A DNA stretch of 64,000 bases from Brasilonema sp. CT11 (GCF_017982655.1 NZ_JABXYX010000020.1:1-64000); one strand, 5' to 3'. Shown: positions 45,820 through 56,537, counted from the stretch's first letter. Translations and numbers: made by a program. Notes: a model not told the origin generated them from the letters alone.

Positions 45820-46872
45820 ATGAAAATAAATAAAAGTCCCAAATTTCACACCAAAAACCTAGAGCATATCCAACGACGATCTATTACCTTGTCCGAGAGT
45901 GAATTAATAAAGATAGAGTTTCTTCAATCTGATCAATCTTTACCTTTAGTAGTGCAGCCGACTGTCGAAAATTTTGATTTAGTTGATTGGCTAGAAGTCA
46001 ATCAGCACTTAATCGAGACAAAGTTGCTTAAATCTGGAGCTATTCTCTTGCGAGGATTTCATTTGGACACAGTGATAGCATTTGAGCAAGTTTGTCTGAC
46101 ACTTTGCCCAGATTTGTTTAATGAAAATGGCGAGCATCCTCGCGAAACCATTAGCACTAACATTTATACTCCTGTATTTTACCCTGCAACTAAAAAGCTT
46201 TTGTGGCACAATGAAAATTCTTTTAATTATCAGTGGCCTCAAAAAATATTTTTTGGCTGTCGTCAACCTCCTATTCAAGGAGGAGAGACTCCCTTAGTTG
46301 ACAGTCGTAAAGTTTTTGAGCTAATTAACCCAAAGATTCGAGAGAGATTTATCGAAAAGAAAGTAATGTATCTCCGTAATTATGAATATGGACTTGGACT
46401 AGATTGGCAAACTGTTTTTCAGACTCAAGATAAAGCAGAAGTAGAAGCTGTTTGTAGAGAAAAATTTATTGATTGTGAATGGAAAGATAATGGAGGTTTG
46501 AGAACTCGTTCTGTACGTCCTGCTGTAGTCAGGCATCCTCAAAGTGGTGAGTTAACCTGGTTTGCTCAGCCGCAACATTGGCATACATCATGCCTAGACA
46601 TGGAGACGCAAGAAGCCCTGTTGTTCTCATTTCGGCAGGAAGATTTACCCCGAAATTGCTACTACGGTGATGGTTCTCCTATTGAAAACTCTGTAATCGA
46701 AGAAATTTGTGGTATTTATCAACAGTTAGAAATTAGCTTTCCTTGGGAAACCGGGGATTTATTGATGCTGGATAACCTATTAACTGCTCATGGACGTAAT
46801 TCCTTTGTTGGAGAACGCAAACTTCTAGTCGCAATGGGTGACATGATGTGTTATGACATGAAAATATTATGA
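45820..46872 (+). CDS. TauD/SyrP-type beta-hydroxylase 2
   Basis: The ATG yields 350 residues; a TTG 15 bp upstream is in frame but would overlap the previous stop. The triad is H130/E132 in LWHNENSF and H324 in TAHGRNS, with QGGETPLVDSRKVFE and TRSVRPAVVRHPQSGE. It is clearly paralogous to hydroxylases 1 and 3. Its stop overlaps the ATG of the next NRPS (ATGA), so the two are translationally coupled, consistent with action on that NRPS's residue. Confidence 0.88.
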   Translation: MKINKSPKFHTKNLEHIQRRSITLSESELIKIEFLQSDQSLPLVVQPTVENFDLVDWLEVNQHLIETKLLKSGAILLRGFHLDTVIAFEQVCLTLCPDLFNENGEHPRETISTNIYTPVFYPATKKLLWHNENSFNYQWPQKIFFGCRQPPIQGGETPLVDSRKVFELINPKIRERFIEKKVMYLRNYEYGLGLDWQTVFQTQDKAEVEAVCREKFIDCEWKDNGGLRTRSVRPAVVRHPQSGELTWFAQPQHWHTSCLDMETQEALLFSFRQEDLPRNCYYGDGSPIENSVIEEICGIYQQLEISFPWETGDLLMLDNLLTAHGRNSFVGERKLLVAMGDMMCYDMKIL

Positions 46873-49800
46873 GTAACAAAGATCAAAACATTACCATCAA
46901 GCAACCAACCTTTACTACAAACATTAAAGGGTTTCAACTTTCTCCTCAACAAAAACGTCTTTGGTTATTACAGCAAGAGGGCAAAGTCTACTATGCTCAC
47001 TGTGCAATTCTCCTAAAAGGGAATTTAAAAGTACAAGTATTGGAAGCTGCTTTAGCGCAAGTTATTAATACGCATGAGATTCTCCGGACAACTTTTCATC
47101 GTACAAGAGGATTAAAAATTCCCATTCAAGTCATCAGTGATCTGACTGAAATAACTTTGGATGCTCCGCACCTTTGCTCAATTCCTCAACACGATTGGGA
47201 AAATCGGGAGGATTCAGAACTAGAGCTTGAAAAACTGTGTCAATCAGCAATTCAGCAGAGTTTTAACTGGGAACAAGAACCATTATTGAAGAAAAGCCTA
47301 GTTAAACTGTCATTAAATCAACATCTTCTACTCATCAGTTTGCCTTCTCTGTGTGCAGATGCTAGAACGCTGCAAATTTTGATGCGCGATTTGAGTTGCT
47401 GCTATGCAGCTTGCTTACAAGGCAAAGAACTGAGTAACACACCGCTGCAATATGTTGATATCGCTCAATGGCAAAATGAATTGCTGGCAGCAAATGATCC
47501 TGAAGCAGAAGCAGATTACTGGCAAAAATTAGATTTCTCTATTCTTAAGAATCTCAAATTTCCTTTTATACATGAGCCTGAAGAGAAATCTGAATTTAAT
47601 CCCACACTCATCAGCAGGCAGATTTCTCGAGAATTGGCAGCCAAAATAGAAGCGCTTGCCTATCAATATCAAACTTCTGCTTCTGTTTTCTTTTTAGCTT
47701 GTTGGGAGATTCTACTCTGGAGACTCACGGAACAATCTGATCTCATTATCGGTGTGACTTCCAATAGTCGCAACAACTATGAAGAGTTGCAAGATTCTCT
47801 AGGGCTGTTGGTTAAATATTTACCTCTACTTTGTCATTTGGGAGATAACTACAAATTTAGCCAGATTTTAGCTACTGTTGAGGAGTCTATAGACGAGATA
47901 TCCGAATCGCAGGATAGGTTTAGTTGGGAACAAATTTCTGAATTAAACGCGAATGATTCAGATGTACCATTTTTTCCAGTGTGTTTTGAGTTTGAATCAT
48001 ACTCAGATAAATATACAGCAGGTGAAGTCTCTTTTTCGATTTACAAGCAGTACACCTGTGTTGAAAAATTCAAACTCAAACTTTCTTGTATTTATAAGGA
48101 TGACTCTCTAGTCGCAGAGTATCACTATGATGCGAATATATTTGCTCCACAAGATATCAAACGTCTGGCAAGTCAATTTGAGACGTTGTTAGCCAGTGTG
48201 GTTAAAAATCCTTCTGGAGCGATCGCTTCTTTCGACATCGTTAGCCCAACAGAGCGAGAGCAACTTTTAGTTGAACTCAACAATACGAAAACTGCTGCTC
48301 CACAATACCAATGCATACATCACTGGTTTGAGTCACAATGCGATCGCACCCCCGACAACATCGCCGTGGTTTATGAAAACCAGCAACTAACCTATCAGCA
48401 GCTAAACGCACAGGCAAATCAACTAGCTCATCACCTACAACAAATGGGCGTCGGACCAGAAGTTATGGTAGGTATTTGCGTAGAGCGATCGCTCGATATG
48501 GTAGTCGGGCTGTTGGGCATTCTCAAAGCGGGTGGCGCTTATGTACCCCTTGACCCCACTTATCCCCAAGACCGATTAGCTTTTATACTGAATGATGCCC
48601 AAGTGTCAGTGCTACTAACTCAGAACAAATTAAAACCTAAATTTCCTGAGAATGACCTACACATCGTTTATCTTGATACAGACTGGGGGGTGATTTCACA
48701 AGAAACAAAGAAAAACCCCGACAGTAGTGTTACAGCTTTGAACTTAGCTTATGTAATTTACACATCAGGGTCAACTGGAAAACCAAAGGGAACGATGATC
48801 CCTCACCAAGGACTGGTCAATTATCTAAACTGGTGTCAGAAGTCATATGCAGTAGCAGATGGTTGTGGTGCTCCAGTTAATTCCTCAATTAGTTTTGACG
48901 CAACCATTACAAGCTTGTTTTCTCCCTTACTAGTAGGTCAAAAAATAGTACTTCTTCCAGAAGAAAATGAAATAGAAAGCCTTAGTACTGTTTTGCGTTC
49001 CACTAGTAACTTCAGTCTCGTTAAAATTACTCCAGCTCATCTGCAAATTCTCAACCAGTTATTACCCAGCAACAAGATTGCAGGTCAAAACAGAGCTTTG
49101 ATTATCGGTGGAGAGGCTTTGTTAGGTAAGAACCTTACAGTCTGGCGGACTTATGCACCCGACACCAGAATAGTTAACGAATATGGTCCGACCGAGACAG
49201 TTGTTGGATGTTGTGTCTATGAGGTGTCAACAGAAACCTCTTTATCAGGTATAGTTCCAATAGGTCGTCCAATTGCCAACACCCAACTTTACATACTGAA
49301 TAAATACTTACAACCAACTCCTATTGGTGTACCAGGTGAACTGTATATAGGTGGAAATGGACTAGCACGAGGCTACTTAAACCGTCCCGAACTGACAGCA
49401 GAAAAATTTATCCCCAACCCCTTTAGTGAACAATCGGCGACACGCCTATACAAGACAGGAGATTTGGCACGCTATCTGCCCAATGGAGAGATAGAGTACA
49501 TTGGTCGCATCGACCATCAAGTCAAAGTCCGTGGTTTCCGCATCGAACTCGGAGAGATTGAAGCACATCTGAGCCAACACCCAGCAGTTCGAGAAACTGT
49601 AGTTGTCGTTCGTGAAGACTCAGCAGATTCTCAACGGTTGGTAGCCTATGTCGTCCTGCAAACAGAGCAAACACTAACAATTACTGAACTGCGAAGCTTT
49701 TTGGAGTTAAAGCTGCCAAACTACATGGTGCCAGCAACTTTTGTGATGCTGGAGGCATTACCACTCACACCTAATGGTAAGGTGGATCGTCAGGCGCTAC

Positions 49801-51515
49801 CTGTACCTGGTCAAATACGCCCAGAACTCGAAAAAGCCTTTATTGCACCTCAGACAACCGTTGAAAAACAGTTGGCTGTTATCTGGGCACAAGTACTTGG
49901 CTTAGAGAAAATAGGTATAAATGACAACTTTTTTGAATTGGGTGGCGATTCTATCCTCAGCCTTCAAATCATATCCAAAGCCAACCAAGCAGGGCTGCAC
50001 TTAATTCCCAAGCAGCTGTTTCAACACCAGACGATCGCTCAATTGGCAGCTGTAGCTGGCACAACCAAGACAATTCAAGCCGAACAGGGTGCGGTAACTG
50101 GATTGTTACCGCTTACACCTATTCAGCACTGGTTTTTTGAACTAAAGCAACCAGAATCACATCATTGGAATCAGGCGGTGTTGCTGGAAGTCAAGCAGAG
50201 CATTGATCGTGTGATTTTAGAGCAAGTGATGCAGTCTTTGCAAAGACATCACGATGCTCTACGTTTACGATTTTTACAAGAGGAATTTGGTACTCAAGCG
50301 GTTATTGTCAGTCCTGATGATGTAGTACCAATTATATACTTAGATTTGTCAGCACTGCCAAAAGAGGAACAAGTCGCTGCTATAGAAGGAATGGCTGCTA
50401 AACTCCAAGCTAGCTTGAATCTCTCAGTTGGATCATTATTCCGGATTGCCCTTTTTGACTTGGGTAGCAATCAACCAAGCCGCTTGCTTTGGGTTATCCA
50501 CCACTTAGCTGTTGATGGGGTTTCTTGGCGAATCTTAATTGAGGATTTAAATACAGCTTACCAGCAACTTTGTCAAGGCAAAGAAATACAGTTGCCACCC
50601 AAAACAACTTCTTTCAAGCAGTGGTCTCACCGTCTGCAAGAATATGCACAATCTTCAGTACTGCACTCAGAACTAGACTACTGGCTGACAAGTCAGCCTC
50701 AATCTGTTAAGCTTATACCCATAGACTACTCACGCGAAAACAATACAGAAGCGACAGCTTGTACAGTGTCGGTATCGCTTTGTGTGGAAGAAACTCAAGT
50801 CTTGCTGCAACAGGTGCCAGCAGCTTACCGCACGCAAATTAACGATATACTATTAACTGCAATTACACAAACATTTGCCCAGTGGACGGGAGAAAGTTCT
50901 CTATTAATTGATTTAGAAGGACATGGGCGAGAAGAACTGTTCGAGGATATAGATTTATCTCGGACTGTGGGCTGGTTCACATCTATATTTCCGGTACACC
51001 TGAGTCTAGAAAACGCGACCTCGCCAGGAAAAGCTTTGATGGCAATTAAAGAGCAACTACGGGCGATTCCGAATCGAGGTATTGGTTATGGAGTGCTGCA
51101 CTACCTCAGCGGGGATAAGGAAATAACCCAGCAATTGAGTTCATTACCAAAAGCTGAAGTGATTTTTAACTATTTGGGACAGTTTGACCAAGTTTTACCA
51201 GAATCCTCTTTATTAAGCTATGCTCAGGAGTCCACCGGTCCGAGTCACAGTTTGCGAAGTAAACGAACTCATTTGCTGGAAATTAGCGGCAGCATTTCTC
51301 AGGGACGGCTGCAAATGAACTGGACTTATAACGAGAAGCTGCATCGGCAAACCACAGTTGAAGTAATTGCTCAAGGGTTTATTAAGGCCCTGCGATCGCT
51401 TATCACCCACTGTCAGTCTCCCGAAGCAGGTAGTTTTACACCTTCAGATTTCCCTGATGTCGAGCTGAGTCAAGAAAAACTTGAAAGTGCTCTTGCAGAA
51501 ATCGACTTTTCCTGA
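46869..51515 (+). CDS. NRPS, I-A-T-E (interface, adenylation, carrier, epimerization)
   Basis: 1548 residues. The interface-type N-terminus has LPSLCAD (158-164) in place of HHxxxDG. The A domain is canonical, with D677 in SFDATITS, VKITPAH, LIIGGEA and NEYGPTETVVG. Read by the Stachelhaus positions this gives roughly D-A-T-K-I-G-E-V-G-K, closest to Asn-type codes and next to Asp. The carrier is GGDSI (Ser1028), the form that precedes epimerases. The E domain has HHLAVDGVSW (from 1211), EGHGRE, TVGWFTSIFPV and FNYLGQ. It should deliver a D-configured residue, hydroxylated if its coupled TauD protein acts on it. Confidence 0.9.
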   Translation: MSNKDQNITIKQPTFTTNIKGFQLSPQQKRLWLLQQEGKVYYAHCAILLKGNLKVQVLEAALAQVINTHEILRTTFHRTRGLKIPIQVISDLTEITLDAPHLCSIPQHDWENREDSELELEKLCQSAIQQSFNWEQEPLLKKSLVKLSLNQHLLLISLPSLCADARTLQILMRDLSCCYAACLQGKELSNTPLQYVDIAQWQNELLAANDPEAEADYWQKLDFSILKNLKFPFIHEPEEKSEFNPTLISRQISRELAAKIEALAYQYQTSASVFFLACWEILLWRLTEQSDLIIGVTSNSRNNYEELQDSLGLLVKYLPLLCHLGDNYKFSQILATVEESIDEISESQDRFSWEQISELNANDSDVPFFPVCFEFESYSDKYTAGEVSFSIYKQYTCVEKFKLKLSCIYKDDSLVAEYHYDANIFAPQDIKRLASQFETLLASVVKNPSGAIASFDIVSPTEREQLLVELNNTKTAAPQYQCIHHWFESQCDRTPDNIAVVYENQQLTYQQLNAQANQLAHHLQQMGVGPEVMVGICVERSLDMVVGLLGILKAGGAYVPLDPTYPQDRLAFILNDAQVSVLLTQNKLKPKFPENDLHIVYLDTDWGVISQETKKNPDSSVTALNLAYVIYTSGSTGKPKGTMIPHQGLVNYLNWCQKSYAVADGCGAPVNSSISFDATITSLFSPLLVGQKIVLLPEENEIESLSTVLRSTSNFSLVKITPAHLQILNQLLPSNKIAGQNRALIIGGEALLGKNLTVWRTYAPDTRIVNEYGPTETVVGCCVYEVSTETSLSGIVPIGRPIANTQLYILNKYLQPTPIGVPGELYIGGNGLARGYLNRPELTAEKFIPNPFSEQSATRLYKTGDLARYLPNGEIEYIGRIDHQVKVRGFRIELGEIEAHLSQHPAVRETVVVVREDSADSQRLVAYVVLQTEQTLTITELRSFLELKLPNYMVPATFVMLEALPLTPNGKVDRQALPVPGQIRPELEKAFIAPQTTVEKQLAVIWAQVLGLEKIGINDNFFELGGDSILSLQIISKANQAGLHLIPKQLFQHQTIAQLAAVAGTTKTIQAEQGAVTGLLPLTPIQHWFFELKQPESHHWNQAVLLEVKQSIDRVILEQVMQSLQRHHDALRLRFLQEEFGTQAVIVSPDDVVPIIYLDLSALPKEEQVAAIEGMAAKLQASLNLSVGSLFRIALFDLGSNQPSRLLWVIHHLAVDGVSWRILIEDLNTAYQQLCQGKEIQLPPKTTSFKQWSHRLQEYAQSSVLHSELDYWLTSQPQSVKLIPIDYSRENNTEATACTVSVSLCVEETQVLLQQVPAAYRTQINDILLTAITQTFAQWTGESSLLIDLEGHGREELFEDIDLSRTVGWFTSIFPVHLSLENATSPGKALMAIKEQLRAIPNRGIGYGVLHYLSGDKEITQQLSSLPKAEVIFNYLGQFDQVLPESSLLSYAQESTGPSHSLRSKRTHLLEISGSISQGRLQMNWTYNEKLHRQTTVEVIAQGFIKALRSLITHCQSPEAGSFTPSDFPDVELSQEKLESALAEIDFS

Positions 51516-51527
51516 AAGGAGGACCAA

Positions 51528-54500
51528 GTGAGCCAGAAAAACGTTAAAAACGTTGAAGCTATTTATCCGCTGTCTCCGTCACAACAGGGCATGTTGTTCG
51601 AGACTCTATATTATCCAGGGTCAGGAATACATATCGATCAGGTGACCTGTGCCTTTTATGGAAATTTAGACCGTTCTGCTTTTCAACGAGCTTGGCAGCA
51701 AGTTGTAGAGCGACACTCGATTTTAAGAACAGCCTTCGTTTGGAAAGATCAAGAAGAACCGCTTCAGGTAGTCCTTCGCCAAGTAGAAGTGCTGATTGAG
51801 GAGCAAGACTGGCGCAACCTTTCTGCGTCTGAGCAACAGGAGCAACTGGAGGTTTATCTCAACGTAGATAATTATTGTAATTTCAATTTATCCAAACCAC
51901 CGCTCATGCGGCTGGCGCTTTTCCAAATGGCAGATGACACCTATCAACTCGTTTGGACTCGTCATCATATCTTAATGGATGGGTGGTGTCAGCCTATAGT
52001 TTTTAACGAATTTCTTTCCTTTTACCAAGCATTTAGCAAAGGTCAAAACTTACAACTCAAACCAAGTCGTCCCTATCGAGATTATATCGCTTGGTTAAAA
52101 AAGCAAGACCTATCTAAGGCAGAGGAATTCTGGCGGAATACTCTTCAGGGTTTTACAAAACCGACTCCACTTGGAATTCCAGCAGATTCTGATAGTTTTT
52201 TTGAGCAGGAAGAGCATTCCGAAGAACAGCGAACATATTTACCATTAACAGCTACAGCAGCATTACAGTCTTTAACACAGCAACATCACTTGACTTTGAA
52301 CACTCTAATTCAAGGTGTCTGGGCACTACTTTTAAGTCGTTATAGTGACGAGCAAGATGTGGTTTTTGGGATCACCGTTTCTGGTCGTTCAGCAGATCTG
52401 ACAGGAATTGAATCGATGGTCGGGCTGTTTATTAATACTTTGCCAATGCGCGTAAAAGTGTTTGCTGAGGCATCACTTTGGGCTTGGCTTACAGACATCC
52501 AAACCTATAACCAGGAATTACGGCAGTATGAATATAGCCCTGGAGGACAAGTTCATCAATGGAGTGAAGTTCCTGGAATATTACCCCTTTATGAAAGCAT
52601 TCTGGTTTTCGAGAACTATCCAGTCGATTTATCTACACTACAATTCTCTGACCTAACTATTGATATACGTCAAGCTCGTTTTAAAGGAGCACAAACAAAA
52701 TACCCCCTGACTCTCCTTGTCACTCCAGGTTCGGAATTAATGTTTCGACTTGTTTATGATGGACACCGCTTGGATAGAGCTAATATCAATTTGATTTTGG
52801 AACATTTTTTGACCTTACTGAAGAGCATTATTGCAGAGCCAGAGCAAAATCTAACAATACTTCTAGATAAAATTCCTGCTAATCAAATTCCACGAATTAG
52901 ACCTGTTCAGAAATTTGTTCAACAGGAGTTGGGGAAGGTCTTTCTAGCTCCCCGTACCTCAGTTGAGGAAATACTGGCAAATATCTGGGCTCAAGTTCTC
53001 AATGTCAAGCAAGTGGGAATTGATGACAACTTTTTTGAGTTGGGAGGACACTCTCTACTAGCTACCCAGCTCAACTCCCGGATTCGGGATACTTTCCAAT
53101 TGGAACTTCCCTTACGCTATTTATTTGAAACTCCTACTGTGGCTGGGCTTGCTGCCAGTATTGAGACACTCCGTCGGGAAAAGCAAAATTGGCAAGCTCC
53201 TTCAATACTACCCACTTCTGAGAACAGAGACTTACCTCTTTCCTTTGCTCAACAGCGGCTGTGGTTTCAAGAACAGTTAAACCCAGGTACATCTACTTAT
53301 AACACCCCCGCAGCTGTGCATCTAACAGGAAAGCTCGACGTGTTGGCGTTAGAACAAAGCCTCAACGAGATTATTAGGCGTCATAAGATCTTGCAAACTA
53401 CTTTTGCTACAGTACATGGGCAACCAGTACAAATTATTGCTCCCACATACGAACAGGTTTCAAACCGACTCTTGCCACTACCAGTGATAGACGTTCAAAA
53501 CCTTCATGATGACCAACAGGACGTTGAGGTGCGGCGGTTAGCTATTGAGGAAGCCGTACAACCCCTTGACTTGATAAAAGGAACAATGTGGCGAGTAATG
53601 TTAGTACGATTAAGGGCAGCCGAGTATGTAGTGCTGCTCACGATGCACCACATTGTCTCAGATGCCTGGACAATGGGTGTGTTCATTCGTGAATTAGCAG
53701 CACTTTATCAAGCCTTCTGTGCTGGAAAACCCTCCCCACTTCCAGAATTACCCATACAGTACGCAGACTTTGCCGTATGGCAACGACAGCGGTTACAAGG
53801 AGAGGTACTTGAAGCTCAACTAACTTACTGGAAACAGCAATTAGGAAATAACCTCCCCGTACTGCAATTACCCACAACTTGTCCGCGAACAGAAGTTAAA
53901 ACCAATAGAGGTGCTACTCAATCTTTCCTCATTCCCTCTAAGGTGTCTCAAGGACTGCAAGCCCTGTCGCGTCAAGAGGGTGTCACCTTATTCATGACCC
54001 TGCTGGCAGGTTTTCAGGTGTTGCTACAACGCTACACCAGTCAAGATGACATCGTTGTTGGCACTGATGTTGCTAACCGTAATCAAGCAGAAACTGAATC
54101 ATTAATTGGCTTTTTTGTCAATCTGCTTGTCTTACGCACAGACCTTTCTGGTAACCCCACCTTTGGGGAGTTGCTCAAACGAGTGCGTTCTGTAGCATTA
54201 GGAGCTTATGCTCATCAAGATTTGCCTTTTGAGGAATTAGTCAAAGCTTTACAACCTGAACGGAATTTAAGCAACACGCCACCACTATTTCAGGTGTTGT
54301 TTGTCCTCCAGAACGCTCCAATGCCACCTTTGGAATTGCCAGGACTGACCTTAAGCTTATTAGAAATTGAACACAAAATAACAAGGTTTGATTTCGGACT
54401 ATTTCTCACAGAAACAGAACAAGGAATATTGTGCAAGTGGCAGTATAATGCTGACCTTTTCGATACGCTCACTATAACTCGTATGGCACGTCACTTCCAG

Positions 54501-55628
54501 ACACTGCTTAACAGTATTATTTCTCAATCTGATGCACGGCTAAGCAACTTAGAAATGCTTACTTCAGAAGAAAGAAAACAACAAGTTATGCAAAAAAAGG
54601 AGCGCAAAGCCTTCAATCGCGAAAAGTTTATCAGCATTGCCCCTAAGGCTGTCAGCCTATCACAAGAAAAATGGGTTGTAACTGATTATCTCCAACCAGG
54701 ACAAACATTTCCTCTAGTCATTCATCCTGCAGATCGCGATCTTGATTTAGTGGCTTGGGCTAAAACTAACCGAGAATTTATAGAAACAGAATTATTGAAA
54801 CATGGAGCAATTTTATTTCGAGGTTTTAATGTAGATTCTGTCTCAGAATTTGAAAGTGTTGCCCAGGCAATTTGTCCAGACTTATTCGGTGAGTATGGCG
54901 ATTTACCTCGTGCTGGAGAAAGCGGTAAAGTTTATGGTTCTACTCCTTATCCACCTGACAAAGCTATCCTTTTCCACAATGAAAGCTCGCATTTACATCA
55001 ATGGCCCCTAAAGATTTGGTTTTTCTGCGTGCAACCAGCACAAAAAGGTGGAGATACACCAATTGTAGACTGCCGAAAAGCTTATCAACTCCTCACTCCA
55101 AAACTACGAGAACGATTAGCCCAAAAACAATTCATGTACGTTCGTAATTATACGAATGGTCTAGATGTCAGCTGGCAAGATTTCTTTCGCACTAATGACA
55201 AGTCTGAAGTAGAAAATTATTGCCGGAAAACTAAGATTGACTTTGAATGGTATGATAATAATGGTTTAATTACTCGTCAAGTTCGTCCAGCCTTAGCAGT
55301 ACATCAAAAAACTGGTGAGCCTGTATTTTTCAATCAAATACAGTTGCACCACATAGCATATTTGGACGCAGAAGTTCGAGAATCTCTGTTGTCTACCTTT
55401 GGAGATAAAAAGCTACCGCGTAATGTTTATTACGGAGATGGTACTCCAATACAAGACGAAGTTATTGGAGAAATTAATGAAGTTTATCAGCAGTCACAGA
55501 TTAGTTTTCCTTGGCAGCAGGGAGATATTTTGATGCTAGATAACATGTTGACTGCCCACGGACGGAATTCTTATTTAGGTTACCGCAAAATTGTGGTCGC
55601 AATGGGTGAAATGATTAAGGAACAATAA
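51528..55628 (+). CDS. NRPS C-T-C fused to TauD/SyrP-type beta-hydroxylase 3 (no adenylation domain)
   Basis: A GTG start sits six bases after a strong AAAGGAGG. The 1366 residues comprise a C domain of DCL type (HHILMDG, 146-152), fitting its place after an E domain; a carrier (S509 in GGHSL); a second C domain with HHIVSDA (707-713), where the final Gly is Ala; and a C-terminal TauD domain (about 1040-1366) with H1150/E1152 in FHNESSH and H1344 in TAHGRNS. Between the first C and carrier there is only a short linker, so the module lacks an A domain and must be loaded in trans or be bypassed. The fusion point falls in the Lys/Gln-rich tail seen at the end of the separate C domains. Confidence 0.9.
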   Translation: MSQKNVKNVEAIYPLSPSQQGMLFETLYYPGSGIHIDQVTCAFYGNLDRSAFQRAWQQVVERHSILRTAFVWKDQEEPLQVVLRQVEVLIEEQDWRNLSASEQQEQLEVYLNVDNYCNFNLSKPPLMRLALFQMADDTYQLVWTRHHILMDGWCQPIVFNEFLSFYQAFSKGQNLQLKPSRPYRDYIAWLKKQDLSKAEEFWRNTLQGFTKPTPLGIPADSDSFFEQEEHSEEQRTYLPLTATAALQSLTQQHHLTLNTLIQGVWALLLSRYSDEQDVVFGITVSGRSADLTGIESMVGLFINTLPMRVKVFAEASLWAWLTDIQTYNQELRQYEYSPGGQVHQWSEVPGILPLYESILVFENYPVDLSTLQFSDLTIDIRQARFKGAQTKYPLTLLVTPGSELMFRLVYDGHRLDRANINLILEHFLTLLKSIIAEPEQNLTILLDKIPANQIPRIRPVQKFVQQELGKVFLAPRTSVEEILANIWAQVLNVKQVGIDDNFFELGGHSLLATQLNSRIRDTFQLELPLRYLFETPTVAGLAASIETLRREKQNWQAPSILPTSENRDLPLSFAQQRLWFQEQLNPGTSTYNTPAAVHLTGKLDVLALEQSLNEIIRRHKILQTTFATVHGQPVQIIAPTYEQVSNRLLPLPVIDVQNLHDDQQDVEVRRLAIEEAVQPLDLIKGTMWRVMLVRLRAAEYVVLLTMHHIVSDAWTMGVFIRELAALYQAFCAGKPSPLPELPIQYADFAVWQRQRLQGEVLEAQLTYWKQQLGNNLPVLQLPTTCPRTEVKTNRGATQSFLIPSKVSQGLQALSRQEGVTLFMTLLAGFQVLLQRYTSQDDIVVGTDVANRNQAETESLIGFFVNLLVLRTDLSGNPTFGELLKRVRSVALGAYAHQDLPFEELVKALQPERNLSNTPPLFQVLFVLQNAPMPPLELPGLTLSLLEIEHKITRFDFGLFLTETEQGILCKWQYNADLFDTLTITRMARHFQTLLNSIISQSDARLSNLEMLTSEERKQQVMQKKERKAFNREKFISIAPKAVSLSQEKWVVTDYLQPGQTFPLVIHPADRDLDLVAWAKTNREFIETELLKHGAILFRGFNVDSVSEFESVAQAICPDLFGEYGDLPRAGESGKVYGSTPYPPDKAILFHNESSHLHQWPLKIWFFCVQPAQKGGDTPIVDCRKAYQLLTPKLRERLAQKQFMYVRNYTNGLDVSWQDFFRTNDKSEVENYCRKTKIDFEWYDNNGLITRQVRPALAVHQKTGEPVFFNQIQLHHIAYLDAEVRESLLSTFGDKKLPRNVYYGDGTPIQDEVIGEINEVYQQSQISFPWQQGDILMLDNMLTAHGRNSYLGYRKIVVAMGEMIKEQ

Positions 55629-55708
55629 TTAGGTAGTTCATGAAAAGAGGAGGAAAAATAAAAAGATAAATAAAAGCTCGGTAAATATCAAAATAGTAGA
55701 GAAAATGA

Positions 55709-56491
55709 ATGTCTTCTAAACAACGCAATAGTAATCATAATGCTATAGCTTCTATTTACGACTTGAAAAATACAAGAGAAGGCTCTGACATAAGATTGGA
55801 TTGTATAGAGAAATTGATCCTAAAATATATTCCAGAACGCTCACACATTTTTGATCTCGGTTGTGGTACAGGACAAATTGCACAAAAGCTATTAAAAAGA
55901 GGGTATCAAGTCACTGGAGTTGATAGCTCTGAACAGATGTTGGATTACGCTCGGGAGAATGCACCAGGTGCTGAATTTATCCTGGATGATGCACGTTTTT
56001 TTAAATTACCGCCTACCTTCCATGCAGCTATTTCAACAGATGTTGTCCTCAACTATATTCTCAGCATGGACGAACTGAAAGATGCTTTACATAATGTCTA
56101 TGAAGCCTTACTTGACAATGCTATATTTGGATGTGAAATGTATATAGAAGAATTGTGTCAATCAAGTTGGAATCAAAGTGATTCTGGCGGTGGGGTCAAA
56201 GATGATCATGTCTGGGTTGATATTTGGAGCTATGATTCAGAAAACAAAGTAGGTAGAAAAGATACTACTATATTTGAGTTAGTCAATGGAATGTGGCAAC
56301 GTTTAGATAAGACATTTCTCCTAAAACTCTATTCTTTGGCAGATGTCCAGACCGCTCTGGAAAAAGTAGGCTTCACGGAAGTTAGTATCTATGATGTGAA
56401 AAGCGATTTGGGATTAGAGCAAACATTAGGTGAAAGAGTCTGCTTTGTTGGTCGTAAAAAACTCAGTCAGTCATCATCTAGATCAATGTAG
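55709..56491 (+). CDS. Class I SAM-dependent methyltransferase in the siderophore locus
   Basis: The 260-residue stand-alone enzyme has motif I HIFDLGCGTGQIAQKLL (about residues 46-62), the acidic GVDSSEQMLDYAREN and a post-I block AEFILDDARFFKLP. The second half (YIEELCQSSWNQSD onward) is less typical. It could methylate the peptide (N or O) or a precursor; no NRPS-embedded methyltransferase is present. It is inserted between hydroxylase 3 and the third I-A-T protein, on the same strand with short gaps. Confidence 0.82.
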   Translation: MSSKQRNSNHNAIASIYDLKNTREGSDIRLDCIEKLILKYIPERSHIFDLGCGTGQIAQKLLKRGYQVTGVDSSEQMLDYARENAPGAEFILDDARFFKLPPTFHAAISTDVVLNYILSMDELKDALHNVYEALLDNAIFGCEMYIEELCQSSWNQSDSGGGVKDDHVWVDIWSYDSENKVGRKDTTIFELVNGMWQRLDKTFLLKLYSLADVQTALEKVGFTEVSIYDVKSDLGLEQTLGERVCFVGRKKLSQSSSRSM

Positions 56492-56537
56492 TTGAGACAA
56501 AGCTTATGCTTATTTTGTAACAATATGGCAGAAACAG

